A stretch of DNA of 64,000 nt from contig OENT01000106.1 of the NCBI GenBank assembly GCA_900239685.1, forward strand, positions 149,967 to 213,966, given 5' to 3'. The DNA comes from Rotaria macrura (taxonomy: Eukaryota > Rotifera > Eurotatoria > Philodinida > Philodinidae). Both the position numbers and the translations under genes were made by a program. The notes under the pieces are model-generated. The model did no database searches and had not been told where the DNA came from. It saw only the letters and a list, made by a program, of their open reading frames with translations. This document shows positions 37,301 to 48,654 of the stretch, piece by piece (the stretch's first letter is position 1; every line of letters starts with the position of its first letter).

Positions 37301-40300
37301 CGAAATGTTTGCAAACTATACTCAGTTGGCTTCTTTGTAGTGTATTGTTGTTTTGATAAAATTGGTTGTAATGAACCTGTTGATCTTGTTTGTGTGGTAG
37401 ACGTTGATTCAAAGGATGTAAAAAGATATTCGTAAAATGGAAGAAAATCCGAGACGCGTACAAGCTCATCAGCAGTAGTAAATGGTTGGCGTGAATATGT
37501 CCATTGGCAATGTTGAGAATTTATTCTATTCAACAGTAAAACTTCATATGGTGTTGCAACATATAAAGGAATCGGTTTTTGATATTGATAGCGAGATGAA
37601 TGACTAATAAGATCATCGGGATATCCTGCTAATAATTTATTTAGCATTTTTAGACAGAAGTATTTTGTAATACCCCTAAAACAGAAAATGTTTTATAGGA
37701 TAAAATTAAATGCGTTTGTTTTTCTCTTTTTCTGATTTATAAACTTGAATATAACAGCCAACATTTTCTTTCTACAATGAGACATGTGATCTTTGAGGAG
37801 CTTGAAAGTAGCAGATTGGGTGGAATTTTCGATTGAGTATGTCTAAGCGCCTCTTAGCTCTCCGGTGTGTCGCGTTTTGAAACAGTGTACAAAATTTTCT
37901 GAAGAACAGGAATGAGGTACTACAAGCAAATTGTCCAGTTACTTAAAGCTGGAGATTTTTTTGAGTCGGTCTCTGGAGGGGGCTCAGAGGTATTCTGGCA
38001 AGGCTTCCCCTTCAGTCTCTATCGTGGCCTTGCAATTGTTTTACAGTTCAATTTATTCCTTTAACTATATACTACAAACCGGAAAGAAAGTACTATGCCA
38101 CTGTCATAATTCGTAGTCTTTCAATAGTAATCGGTGTTTATTCGATTGACACTTAAGCCCGATAAGCTTATTAATCATTTTTGAGAAATCTATGTCGAAA
38201 GATATACAAAGTTCGACATTCATGACTTGTGCTACCAATTTCTTATAGTAATATGTTGTTCCTATTAAGACTCAATACTAAAACGTGAGAGAGATGGAGC
38301 CCTAATAGCTACCAAAAGTATTTTCCATAGGATGAAAGCTTCACTGATAGACCATCGTGGTGCAGAAACGAATGTGCAAGAATTCGTTACTTTACGATAC
38401 GGTTCAAGGTAAACATCATATAATCCGCTTTATCATTTCTATGGGAAACGTTGATTGAAAAACAGAAGATCGTTTCTAAAGGAGATCTAAAGTACGTCTG
38501 AATCATGAATAAACTGACACTTTAGTTCCCAACCTTATTTTCTCAGTACGTCGAAATCAGTACGTCCTAATCTAGTACGTCGAAATCAATAAAGATGAAT
38601 CTTTATGACTGTTCAAGGTTATCTTGTCTCAATCTCACCTGTAATGCTATCAACATCACACGAGATGCTTTGCGCATTATCTTGAATGCTAAAAGCACCT
38701 CCTGGGATGCCACCAGCATTATCTGGGATTCCTGCAGTAATACCTGTGATGCGATTAGCATAATCTGGAATGCTATCAGCGCCGCAAAAGATGCTGGAAG
38801 CATCAGATGGAATGGCAGCAGTATCACCTGAGTTACTTGAATCATCCCCTGAGAAGGATTTGCATTAGTCTTTCCATGCTTGACTACACTAGTACTAAAG
38901 TAAGATTGCACCGTGCGCACGTACATGAGTTTTGGTCGCTGCTCCAGGGGTCCCTGGCCCATCGCATTCCAGGTACTGAAATAAAGGGTCGGTTAGGATG
39001 CCAAACACTTTTCCTGTGCATGATAGCGCATTAGCAATAGCTATTTGATATCTTTTACTGTCCCACAGTATTTATTTGGAACTAAATTCAAATCGCCAAT
39101 TGATTGGCATCTCAGATGATGCTTTTAGCGCAACAACTTAAGTTGAGGTGTGTCCTCTTGCATGGGCACAAAAAGATTTATGGGTACAGATTTGGACGTA
39201 CGCATACCATCCTAGTAGAATTCGAGATACTAGATTTCGACGTACTAGATAAGGACCTATTGATTTCAACGTACTAGATTAGGACGTATTGATTTCAACG
39301 TACTAGATTAGGACGTATTGATTTGGTCGTGCGAGCTTTTAACTCATAGATTATGATGCATTGATTCAGATGTAAACAAAGAGAAGTACAGGTTAGGAAG
39401 TATAGATGTATAAATACTAGATTCATACCTATAGAAAGGACGTAAACGTATAGGAATCAGAAAGCTGTGAAGGGTTTTTTCTATGGTTTCCGACCGAAAT
39501 GATAAACCGGATGGACTTCTTTTAGACTCTTTTGTTCATTCTTCAGACTATTGTATCACCCAGGATTTCCTGTTAAATTTATATAATGTATATTAAAATA
39601 TCGAATGCTGTAGTTTATAATTCCTAATGGATACCACACCCAAAATTTCCTTACAATTTAAAATAAATTTCATGATTGTAACATTATGGATATTAGTTCT
39701 AGCAATATTTAATGAGATTCTTGTTCAGCATAGTCTTTGAACTTATTGTCATATTCATATGAAAGGATCCTTTCCAAATTTCATACTTATTTATCTCATA
39801 ATATTTTGATGCAGATTACACGTTCACATTCGATAGAAATAATAAACAATAATGAGCCGAAGTGCGTTTTATGAAAGTGGAATATTTTATTTGAATACAG
39901 AAATCATTAAAATTAGTAACTATTTCATCATGGAAAGTAGAATGTTGAAAGAAGTTTGATCAATAATGAAGCATGATACCGGCAGCCTTTTCTTAGACCA
40001 TGACTAGTAACTGATTTGGAAACCCGCAGCGCTTGGCCAGAAGTGGTCATAGACTGGTGCTTATACTATCAGTTAAATATTTTCACTTCACAAAAATATT
40101 GTTCACGTACCACTCCCTTGAACATCAGATTCTTTATTACTAATCGGCATGCTCTTACTAAAAAAAGAGGCCGTTGATCGAGAATATTACAAAAACACTA
40201 AGGAGTTTTATAATTCATCCATTGATACTCAGAAACTTCGTACTCCCTTGCAATGTGCGATTGGTATAACTGAAGCTCTATAAAAGTTTTCTATATCAAG

Positions 40301-41596
40301 CTTAAAAGTATTTCACAGAACCATGCCCACGCTTTCAAGGAACTTATTTAGCATTCAAAACTTCCAAAGTACTCGAATGAATTCGAAATATATTGGATTT
40401 CAACAAATTTGAATCGAAGCTACGAAGCAGAACATGATTGTTTACTCATTCCGACTATGTTTTATACTCCATAATATGACCTGAGTATCATATGCATATA
40501 ATGCCATGGATATCAAATAACTAATCAAGTCATACTACTGCATGAAAATAATATCCTTGAGACTCTTTTATTGTTTCCATGCAGTATATTAGGATAAAAA
40601 CGCACAAAGTAAATCTGACTGCTTTCGAAAAGAATAGCTAACCACTTCTATTTCATAATTTTTTTGTTACTTTTTTTTATAACCTGATGATAGGCAGTAA
40701 AAACGTGGTTTGCATCACTAGTTGTGTTTCGGATCATTACATATCACTTGATTATTTTCTATTTAAAGCGTATTATTCAACAAAGTAACTACTACATACG
40801 TGTATATTACTTTAGGAAACCTACATGTTCATAGTGGTCGATCAAGAATTCTGTACTTAACCGATCTATCCATAAAATCTACGCTAAAAGTTTACAGACT
40901 TCTGGCTTATAGAGTCTCGCTAGAATACCAGGTGTTCCCAAAAACCGATAGTAGGTAACGAAAATTCCTGCATGAAATATATCGCTAATTGTAAAATTTC
41001 TACAATGCAGTTTATTCATGCGTGCATGAAAGGTTTCCCTAGCAATACGACAGGAAAAACAAGACTACGACACCTATTTGGCACGTAGCTTATAGAGAAC
41101 GTAAGAGCATTCGATTCTATTAAAGCTTCGCACTACTATGAATGCATGACTATTCACTTTTTTCTCATTCTGCTTTATTTTTTTTTTGAGATGCATGTGT
41201 CAAGCATTCAATCGATAATTATTTGAGCAATGCTGAAATTCAAAGATGGAGTCACTAGTACTTTTCTGTTTCACTCTATTACATCATGAAATTTTATTCA
41301 TTATGCAGATTGCTTCTTTTTGACTGTAATCTGCTAGAAAAATATCAATAAATATCATTATCATTGACATACCGAAAAATCACAGGTATGTAGGTGTCGC
41401 CATACGGTATTTTTTCCCATGCAAATCGGCCTTTTATTGAAGATAAATCGATTGCATAGATATCAGTTGCTATTTGAGGAGAAACCGTTGAATTTGTTTG
41501 AACTCTCAATGATTGTGGTGGATGATATACTGTTGAAACGACGGGTGCCATTCTTTGAAAACGATTATCAATAGTCACTTGCTCTTGTTTAATCAT
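28374..41596 (-). CDS. Unrecognised 1005-residue, probably nuclear protein; five exons
   Basis: Exons 41596-41373, 37675-37005, 32266-31176, 31127-30725, 29002-28374. All junctions are GT..AG and in phase (split codons CG|G, G|TG, A|GT; one phase-0 join). The ATG at 41596 follows an acceptor (TTCTTTTCAG), so an upstream leader exon is likely. The protein alternates compact modules with Ser/Thr/Gln-rich linkers: residues about 60-125 (YGDTYIPVIFRGITKYF..), about 397-590 (WLQINKLYTPYVSYSTI..) and about 702-790 (FHGHSMTAFVC.., ISVRELCNAMYP, CTRLVDVQDIEKNW). It ends with a charged tail whose basic run at about 956-975 looks like a nuclear localisation signal. The modules loosely resemble the Ski/Sno/Dac fold (short beta strands, a helix, C-x-L-x-x-x-D-V/I-E), suggesting a transcription cofactor. 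That is a weak inference. The long introns are full of transposon debris. Confidence 0.75.
29003..30724. other. Intron 4 of the five-exon gene
   Basis: 1.72 kb, donor GTAAGT at 30724 and acceptor GGTTCATAG at 29003. It holds the foldback at 30326-30576; nothing else supported. Confidence 0.6.
30326..30576. mobile_element. Foldback MITE, CCCAGGT family, copy 2
   Basis: 251 bases, palindromic over roughly 115 bases per arm. Left arm: CCCAG.. GCGGACCGTTTACTTGACGC.. TAAAATAGGGCCATAT.. The reverse complement of the right end reads CCCAGGTCGAACGATACGGA then CCGTTTACTTGACGC.. TAAAATAGGGTCGTAT. No open frame and no target duplication visible. It shares its terminus with the element at 23019-23239. 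Confidence 0.8.
33516..33780. mobile_element. Foldback element, GGTTCTTCCC family, copy 1
   Basis: 265 bases flanked by TA. Left end CACTCTTATAAAATAGGTTT; right end ..CTAGTTTTTAGAGTT. The arms carry ATTCTTCCCGTGGGCACACC and its near complement around GTGTGCCTGTGGGAAGAACC. It aligns across its whole length with 50494-50764. TA flanks and A-rich CACTCT termini suggest a Tc1/mariner-mobilised MITE. Confidence 0.75.
34228..34592. mobile_element. Near-perfect 365-bp palindrome with central N
   Basis: Arms of about 181 bases on either side of an ambiguous base at 34410 are almost perfect reverse complements. The ends read CTCTCTCAAAAATAACCGTT (left) and AACGGTTATTTTTTAGAGAG (right). The interior repeats GGGTTTCCGAG / CTCGGAAACCC. 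The same family occurs at 43838-44244, where the centre is a real, non-symmetrical loop. The N suggests that sequencing or assembly failed at the tip of the hairpin. Confidence 0.88.
34641..35455 (+). mobile_element. Internally deleted Ginger/KRBA2-like DDE integrase transposon
   Basis: Inverted ends: left TGTCGGGCTGAAGTCAGATC.. and, reverse-complemented, right TGTCGTGCCGAAGTTAGACC... The TGT..ACA termini are typical of Ginger elements, and each end is followed by CTGTTGCC and AACTTCGACAA-type subterminal repeats. The interior keeps only the C-terminal part of an integrase-like gene (separate entry). No convincing target duplication; the left flank is a TA-repeat. Confidence 0.65.
34955..35344 (+). 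pseudogene. C-terminal fragment of KRBA2/Ginger-type integrase, nonsense-mutated
   Basis: One reading frame interrupted by a single TAG at 35147-35149. Before the stop: VPHVNRGPVDVRNALSVI, the post-integrase beta-barrel segment found in KRBA2/Ginger integrases. After it: a CXC-type cysteine cluster (LSCDCKDGCKKNRCKCKLLK.. CHHSASCDNK). The catalytic DDE core and N-terminal zinc domain are missing, with only degraded sequence upstream to about 34800. It cannot make an active integrase. Confidence 0.7.
35586..36520 (+). pseudogene. IS630/Tc1-mariner-type transposase relic
   Basis: Pieces in shifting plus-strand frames follow the family order: an N-terminal helix-turn-helix (NHKGDTRTEIYRDLNGGIGL, KRWCQSFRPSGS); LDIPATNVVRTLKNNSGLEL (about 35880-35945); the first catalytic region NNFDIDVVYNVQNDRVCVVN (about 36043-36110); then NRWSPNSVDLNLLNYLICDE (about 36260-36315) containing the C-terminal catalytic motif; and a tail to the TAG near 36506. 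At least three frameshifts and several stops break it. A stretch between the two catalytic regions is lost. Inactive. Confidence 0.85.
38544..39330. mobile_element. Element bounded by inverted TACGTCGAAATC repeats
   Basis: The left edge (38544-38590) has three alternating copies of AGTACGTCGAAATCA / AGTACGTCCTAATCT. The right edge (39229-39330) carries the same text in reverse complement as about three 29-bp tandem units (ACTAGATTAGGACGTATTGA core). The pair brackets about 640 bases that include a 21-bp minisatellite. No transposase. Confidence 0.6.
38644..38832. repeat. 21-bp minisatellite, nine units in exact register
   Basis: Nine consecutive units of exactly 21 bases, each starting AT(G/T)C or ATGG and most with an AGCA/AGTA at position 9-12. 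Individual units have diverged strongly, yet no unit has gained or lost a base. Plus-strand translation is a seven-residue repeat (WDATSII, CDAISII, WNAISAA). Confidence 0.85.
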
Positions 41597-43837
41597 GATG
41601 AAATATGCTGAAAAGAACCGAAATCAAATTGATTTCAGTAACTAATTTGAATATTCAAATCAATATACGTGATTTCGACACAATTTATCAGATCAAGATG
41701 AGTTGATCACGAATTCATCTAAGATAAGAGAAAGGAAATCAATATGTACCATTAAAAAATTAATCACATTTGAGACATTATTTTTATGAAAAAACTAACA
41801 TAATATTATAGTATGTGATACTAGCGACATAGCTCAACGCAAACAATCTGAGTAAACACTACACGCGCACACGCTCTTCCCGAGCGAAAGAGGTAAAAGA
41901 AAAAGAGAGTAATTCATGCTTTGTAGATAAATAGAGCGATCCGATAAATGTCATTACACTCTATTCGATGAGAAAAGACAAAGAACAGAAGAAAATAATG
42001 ATAGAATGAGAGGCGCAACGTGCGTGTAAAATAAGAACAAGAAAGAGTAGCGAAAGACTGCCTCTAGTGCAGAACTCATGCATTCTTCAGATAAAAAGAA
42101 ACGGCAAGAAAGCACGGACGAGTGAAACAAAGACACCCATAGATATAAAAATAAATGCGTATAGAATAAACAATATAGAATGCAAACAAGGCAGACTCTT
42201 TGGTTCTTTATTCTCTGAAGAATAAATAAAAAGGGGAAAGGAGAAAAAAACCCTTCAAATTGAGTCAATCATTTCGTATATTTTTCTAATGCACATGATG
42301 AAAAGTAGAAACACACACAAGGAAGCCTCTTAGTACAAATAGAGATAGCCTAAGTGTAAGGCTTCCGAATGCTTTTGTCTAATTACAGGCCTGAATACAG
42401 CGAGAAAATCGATTTTCGAATCACTATATTAAATAATACAGCAATCATCTTCTGCAAGAATCAGTTCCGGTTTCTATCGATATTCCATTATTAGTATTTG
42501 GAAAGCTAGATATTTAATGGCTTATTATCTACAGACAATAGTTGTTTATTTGCTCTGGACAGCTCATTGTTTATATGACTGATACTTTTCTTAAAACTCA
42601 ATAGTTATCTAATCCTGAGGACCATCTTAGCAACATTCAATGAATTACTCAGTGCCCTTTTATTTATTAATTGCTAATAGAATGTAATATTGAGAAATGT
42701 CTTTTAAAAAAAGTTTCAGAGAACAAAAAAAAGTTTCAGAAATCTGTGAAACCCTGTTTATCAAAATTAGACAACTGCGTTTGTCCACTGTTTAATTTTA
42801 GCATGCTACCTGATTATAGAGTTACTTAGTTTCAAAAGCTAACGACATGACTGCTGAAGGCAAATCAATCGTTTCCCATTATAGTTTCTACGTTATTAGT
42901 ATTACTCGGAAAAAAATAACCAAGAGTAGAATTATGGTGTCGCTATTTGTAAAGAAATTGCTCGAAAGGTTTTTGTTGAATTCTAATTCGATGAAAGATT
43001 TCGAGAACTGTAATGATATTTTGAAAACTTCTGTAATGGCCAAAAACAGTAACACTTCTGAAGCAGATGTTGTCAAATAAAGAAAAACTAATTTAAGTTA
43101 GGGTAAAAATATTAATGAGAACATCTAAAACGTACCAGAGAACTTTGAATAAAATTCTTACAATAAATGAGAGAATGTTACTTCTAGATGGAATAAATGT
43201 CAAATAACTGTGGTAAAAATGCTGTGATGCTTGCGTACTTGACGAACTGCGTTCTGTTTCTTAATCTCTCATGGAAGGCTGTAGATTTTATCGAAAACAT
43301 TGCAACTTGGTAGCTCACATCGTTCATGTATTTTTGGCAATTTATTGACATAACACACAGCTGTCTCATAGAACATTTTTATGTAGCTTAACTACGGCTA
43401 CATTTTATTGATCAGTGACATGGACTATTGGTTGGATACTTTGATTTTTATAAGTGTGAAAAGAATATGAAAAATACATGTAAGTTCATTACAGATCTCT
43501 TTTCTGTAAATACATACACGATCAAAGGATCTATAAAATACAAATCAGACCTAGTTTTTAGGTGCATGGTAGAATAATGTAATTCCTGTTCTCTCCTCCA
43601 CCGTTCCCCCTGAAAAAAAATTTGCAGAGAAATTATGTACAAGGCGTTATAGAAGATTTCGATTTAATGAATTCATTTTTCAAAAACCAAGAACTTTGAT
43701 CAATAGATGTGCACTAAAGTTTACCTAGTCTTCAGGTTTTGAGCTAATAGTCGTAACTGAGTGTATTCAATATTATATCTGAGCTTTTAAAATCCTAAAA
43801 ATGTCTTCTCAAGTCTCTAAAGTCATCTTGAGTAGAT
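41597..43837. other. Intergenic, no supported gene
   Basis: Upstream flank of the five-exon gene and presumably its promoter and leader exon. The region 41860-42290 is purine-rich on the plus strand. No gene supported. Confidence 0.45.
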
Positions 43838-44244
43838 GCTCTCTAAAATAGCCGTTTCCCAGAAAACCAATAAAAAAAAATTTGCGAGGCTCGGAAACCC
43901 TTTTCTAACTCTCGGGAACTGTTTCAAGGGTTTCCGAGCTTTCGAAAACCCATTTTCTACCATCAGAAACTCTTAAAAGTTTTCCGATAGTAACAAGCTC
44001 GTAAATCGAAAATTGTTTCCGAGCCTTACATACCCTTCTAAGCGTTTCCGAGCTTCGAGAACCATTATCGGTTTACGAGCTTGTTACTATCGGAAAATTT
44101 TTAAGAGTTTCTGATGGTAGAAAATGGGTTTTCGAAAGCTCGGAAACCCTTGAAACAGTTCCCGAGAGTTAGAAAATGGTTTCCAAGTCTCGCAACAAAC
44201 TTGTTTTCGTTGGTTTTCTGGGAAACCGTCTTTTTTTAGAGAGC
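43838..44244. mobile_element. Foldback element, GGTTTCCGAG family, copy with intact loop
   Basis: 407 bases. Termini GCTCTCTAAAATAGCCGTTT and ..TTTTTTTAGAGAGC. The arms match 34228-34592 closely (AACTCTCGGGAACTGTTTCA; ACCATCAGAAACTCTTAAAA). The centre (about 44005-44065) is a non-palindromic loop with its own GTTTCCGAG repeats. No open frame, no clear duplication. Confidence 0.8.
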
Positions 44245-44910
44245 GGGAGTTATTGAAGTACCGGAATGATGTTATTGAGTTTGTTTTTCCTGAAAAGATA
44301 CCGTTTGAGCATCTATGTCGACAATGTCGAGAATAGACTGAACTTAATCTGTGGAAAAATGTACTATTTTTCATGGTTGATGCATATTATTTGGACATGT
44401 TCAATATTTTTTTGTATATTCTCGACCGTTTTCATATTGAAAAAGTGAATTTTATGACTTAACTTAGCTTACACTATAGTATGTGATTTACATAGCAGAC
44501 AGTTTTGATTCGTGTTGAGTGAAACTTCAACTTACTTGGATACCTTCTCATTTGCGTCATTCACTTTGCCCCCATCCCTGCTTAGATCACAATCAATACT
44601 GGCCTATCCAAACTAAAGTGTGTTTCAAAACGGTCCTAAAAGGATTGGCTGCTAATAACGATTAGGCGAAGTATCGAAGATCTAGTATTTCAACTTGCAA
44701 GTGACTTGTACAGAATTTTAGGTATTCTGAAAAATTGATACAGCGAGAATCAGCAGAAAAACTCGGGCATCTATGGAATTAAATTGAGCTAGCTGACCCG
44801 AAGGGATTTAAAGGTACCAAAAATGCTGTCTCTGTTAACTTCTATATGCATTGAACGAAAGGGCAAGCAAAGTAACTTGTGTTGTGTAACAGAATGAAGA
44901 AAATGATGAT

Positions 44911-44980
44911 CTTCGTGGGACTCGAAGCCATACATTTTGCTATTATGGAGATATCCTAACCAGTTAGACTAGACGAACAT
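44911..44980 (-). ncRNA. tRNA-like sequence (tRNA pseudogene or SINE head)
   Basis: The minus strand has an A-box-like TAGTCTAACTGGTTAGGATA, as in tRNA-Glu/Asp genes, and a B-box-like GGCTTCGAGTCCCA about 35 bases later. The ends pair almost completely (ATGTTCGT with ACGAAGAT, one mismatch). The T-stem has mismatches and no convincing anticodon stem forms, so a functional tRNA is unlikely. Confidence 0.4.
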
Positions 44981-47900
44981 CTTTTTAATGTTCGTTTACC
45001 ATCTGAGAGATCCATCTTTGTTGCTAACAGAAGTCAATAAATAAAGATTTCCACGAACCGTTCCTTTCCCATAGATTGGAAATAGATCATGTATTCTTTT
45101 AAATAGACATTTCAATATAACTGGTTGCCTTCATGTGAACAATTCTAGCTAAGTTGCATAGACATTCAATTCTTAGGTCAAAATTCTTACTTTCAAATTT
45201 TCAGAAGCCCAGAGATTTTCAGAGTTCGCTTTCAAGTCGAAGCGATTGACTTTCATAATATTGCCGTATCTCTAATTGCATCCAAATCCTTTTATCATTG
45301 TTTTTGGTAAACCATGTGGTATGGATGAATGCATGTTTACTGAGAAGCAATTAGCGGATGGAGAGAGCACGAGATAAGTTGCTCTTTTTAGTCTAATATC
45401 ATTCCCAATCTCTTCGTGTGAAAAAAAACTTATTTCTGAGAAAAGTATTCCGCGTTATGTCTTGCACATTACAGAAGGCATTAAACTTATAGATTGCTTC
45501 GAAAAGATTTGTATCATGTCCTATAGTAGAACTTTGCCAAACGGATCTTGTCTAATGTCACAGTTTTTTGCAACGTGTAGTTAGAACGGTTTTTCGTAAT
45601 GCTAAGAATATTTTTAAGAGTGTTGGAGCCCAGATAAAATTTTCAATTCGTTCTTTTAAGATGTTTGACTCAAACCATGAAAACTTCGCATATTTTCATT
45701 GAAATATACTAATTAAAGCGGGTCTCACAATTTAGGGTCTATGGAATTTTCGACTCGGACTTCTGACCCGGTCCAGAGTTCCAGTGAATATTGAAGTTCG
45801 GTCAAAAATCTTAAGGGAATTTCGGCCCATTCTATGAATAATTTCATTAACCCTCACTTTCCTAAAAATAAATTAAGTTTTCTAATGTGTTACTAGATAT
45901 CTTAGTTCTTGCAGGGCACCCTAGAGCTTAACAAGACGAGTTTAGATCATAGTTTATTTAAAATATCGAGCGTCAGCGCGATGATGTCCTGTTTAGCACT
46001 TTGATACCTACTCACCTACTCAACTCTAAGATATCTTGCGATTCATTTAAAAAATTCAATTTGGTTTTGGTCAATAATTTTATGGGTTGAGTATTCCGAA
46101 CTCCTATTTAATTTCCTAATTACAGAAACATTAATTGATTAAAGAGGAAGGGTTTTCTGTTAAGCTTAGCGAACTTTTACTTCACCGGGGTCCTCTTTTG
46201 TGAGGAGGAAGAGATTATAAAGACTTATGTATATTAAAAGCTGATGAACATGCTGAAAAAATCTTCACACGGTTTATTAGAAGATGCTTAGAGAGATTCA
46301 GTTACACGAAAGTCATTTGGGTTTCAAAAAATGTAGCCATATTTCGCTATAAATAAAGAAAGACAGCAAGATGAAGCATTTATCTTCTTTCAGATCTTAC
46401 TTCCATTCTCAGTGACTTTCATCAGTCACTTTATAGTGAGCCAATAGATAATCATAACATACAGTCTTGCGAACTTGCAGGGAGCACAGTTTTGAAAAAT
46501 TTGTTCGTTCTACCGTCTTTCGTTTGATTCACATATATCGTCATCATCATCGTGAGCAACAAGTTAAGTTAAAGCATTGCTACTTAGGGTCATGGTGCCC
46601 GTCTGATATCTAACAATCATCAAGTGCCTCTTATTATAAAAAAAATACTAGTTTTCAAAACAGTTAGTTCTAAATTGCAACTATTTGACCTCTACTTCTA
46701 TGCATGGATTAGTGAAGTACATTTTGTGTTTCTTGATTTTGATTACCTCGAAACATGAGCTATCTGAACAGTCTTTCACCTACTGATATTGCCTTAAGTC
46801 CAGAAGAGGATTTCAGAGCACTTTTAATTTGTGGAATCCACTATGTAATCAAAAACATCTTCTTGAATTCTCCTCCATGCTGCAAGCAGCTATCAAAATT
46901 TCCATAATGTTCAGTGTATTTGAAATTTTTACATGGTTCGGAACCGTTCTATGGTTGAGAAACCAGAGATTTCTAGAAATTTTCACTGTTCAAATTTTCG
47001 AAAAGTTCTTCAAATCTCTTGAAAATCGTTCAGAATATGAAACATTCGTGAACAGTTACAAAAGCCCTTTCGGAATATTCTTTTGCAGTAAATATCAACT
47101 ATCAAAACTACTTAGGTCAACCACCTATGCAAAAACAAAGAAACGTATTATGAACAACGTATCTCAGAAATTATTTCGAATGTCATGGAAAATCACTTAT
47201 CCAATAAATATCTTTGAATGCTGACTAAAATAGTATCAGGACGACATCATTATTTGCTTAATCTGTGTCACAATGGCGTCCATAGTCCTTCATGCTTTTG
47301 GGAAATCCATTGAACAGAAGGCGTCAGAATATGATGAACTTTGCACAATGTAAGATTACAATAAGATTTTAACACTAACAAGTTCAATATCCGATAAAGT
47401 GACGGCTATATTTTCAAATACACACTTTTTGACAACTATGCTCTCATGGTAGCTTTCTGTTAATAGAAATTTCCAGCACTATACGTGCTTCGACTGTGAT
47501 GAACCTTCCCTAATGAAATCATCTGCTACGACACACACAATGGGAGACAAACGAATGAAATCATCAATCATGCATGTCTTTTACATTTTATAAAGCTTTT
47601 CTTCATTATCGAATTCTGTATTTTCAATGGAGTCAAATCAAGTGAGTAGCATTTATTCTCCGTATTTCCCCATGAATAACTCTTGATATTTTTCTCCAAG
47701 AAATGTTTACAAGAATATTAGAGAATGAAAAACAATGCCCATGTTTTTGTCAGTGTTCTCAATTAACACTGATTATAAACTTTTTATCTACTTTTCTTGA
47801 TCTATATGTTTTAGATTATTTGTCTCGATTTTGTATTCATTGTTTGTTTATTTTCATCGATTGTTCTGATTCAAAACGACTTTTACAGAATTTTCATTAC

Positions 47901-48620
47901 TGTCTGATTGATATATAAATAACACAATTAAGAAAAGATTTCATAGACTTTTTGTCTCTTTTGATCATTTGAATTTTGATAATTCTTTTAAAACGACAAA
48001 TTTTCTTTCTTCAGTATATGACTTTATTTACAAATTTTCTTTTATTTTGAGATTCCTGCCGAATTAAAAAACGATGTGCCCTCGAAAACGTCTTATTCTC
48101 ATCGAATGATCTCTTTTTCAAAATTCAATATGAATTTTGAAGCAGGAAACCTTGCACAAGCAAATTAAAACAAGGATTTTTTGGAAAGCCAATATATACT
48201 CTGCATACTCCAATAGTTTAAGCTGGCGATAAAGTATAGAATCTTAGATAGTACCGCTGAAAATAAATATTCCAAAATAGAGTTAATCACGGGCGTGCCT
48301 GAAGATGCAAAGAATCAAATCCTAATCGTTCACTCGAATTTCATACTTCATGACAAAACTATCCTTGAAGAGCAGTGCAGTATACTTTTATGACTGTAAA
48401 GCGTTCAATACGGCCCATAATCCAGGCTGGTGCTTTACATCCCATTTCTAACGTTTATTTTTGTCGTTTCAATGTACTTATTGCATGCATACAGCAAAAT
48501 CACCGTAAAAATATGATCGTAAAACACTGAGCTGGTTTACAGCGAAAAACGGTACGTAATCGGTATAAATATAGTCGTCTATGGCCGGTATCTGATTATC
48601 GTATTCATTCATCTGGGTAA

Positions 48621-48654
48621 AGTAACGAAATAAAGGATAGATTATTTCGTTACT
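48621..48654. repeat. Small perfect hairpin
   Basis: AGTAACGAAATA and TATTTCGTTACT, a 12-bp perfect stem with a 10-base loop, in gene-free DNA. Confidence 0.6.

Larger units (their letters stand above)
37676..41372. other. Intron 1 of the five-exon gene
   Basis: 3.70 kb, donor GTATGT at 41372 and acceptor TTCTGTTTTAG ending at 37676. It contains the repeat-bounded element at 38544-39330. From 39.4 to 41.3 kb I see no gene or element. Confidence 0.6.

Noticed and set aside
46829..47224. 131-codon plus-strand frame
   Set aside because: About the longest frame expected by chance in 64 kb of this composition; no motif, splice partner or repeat support.
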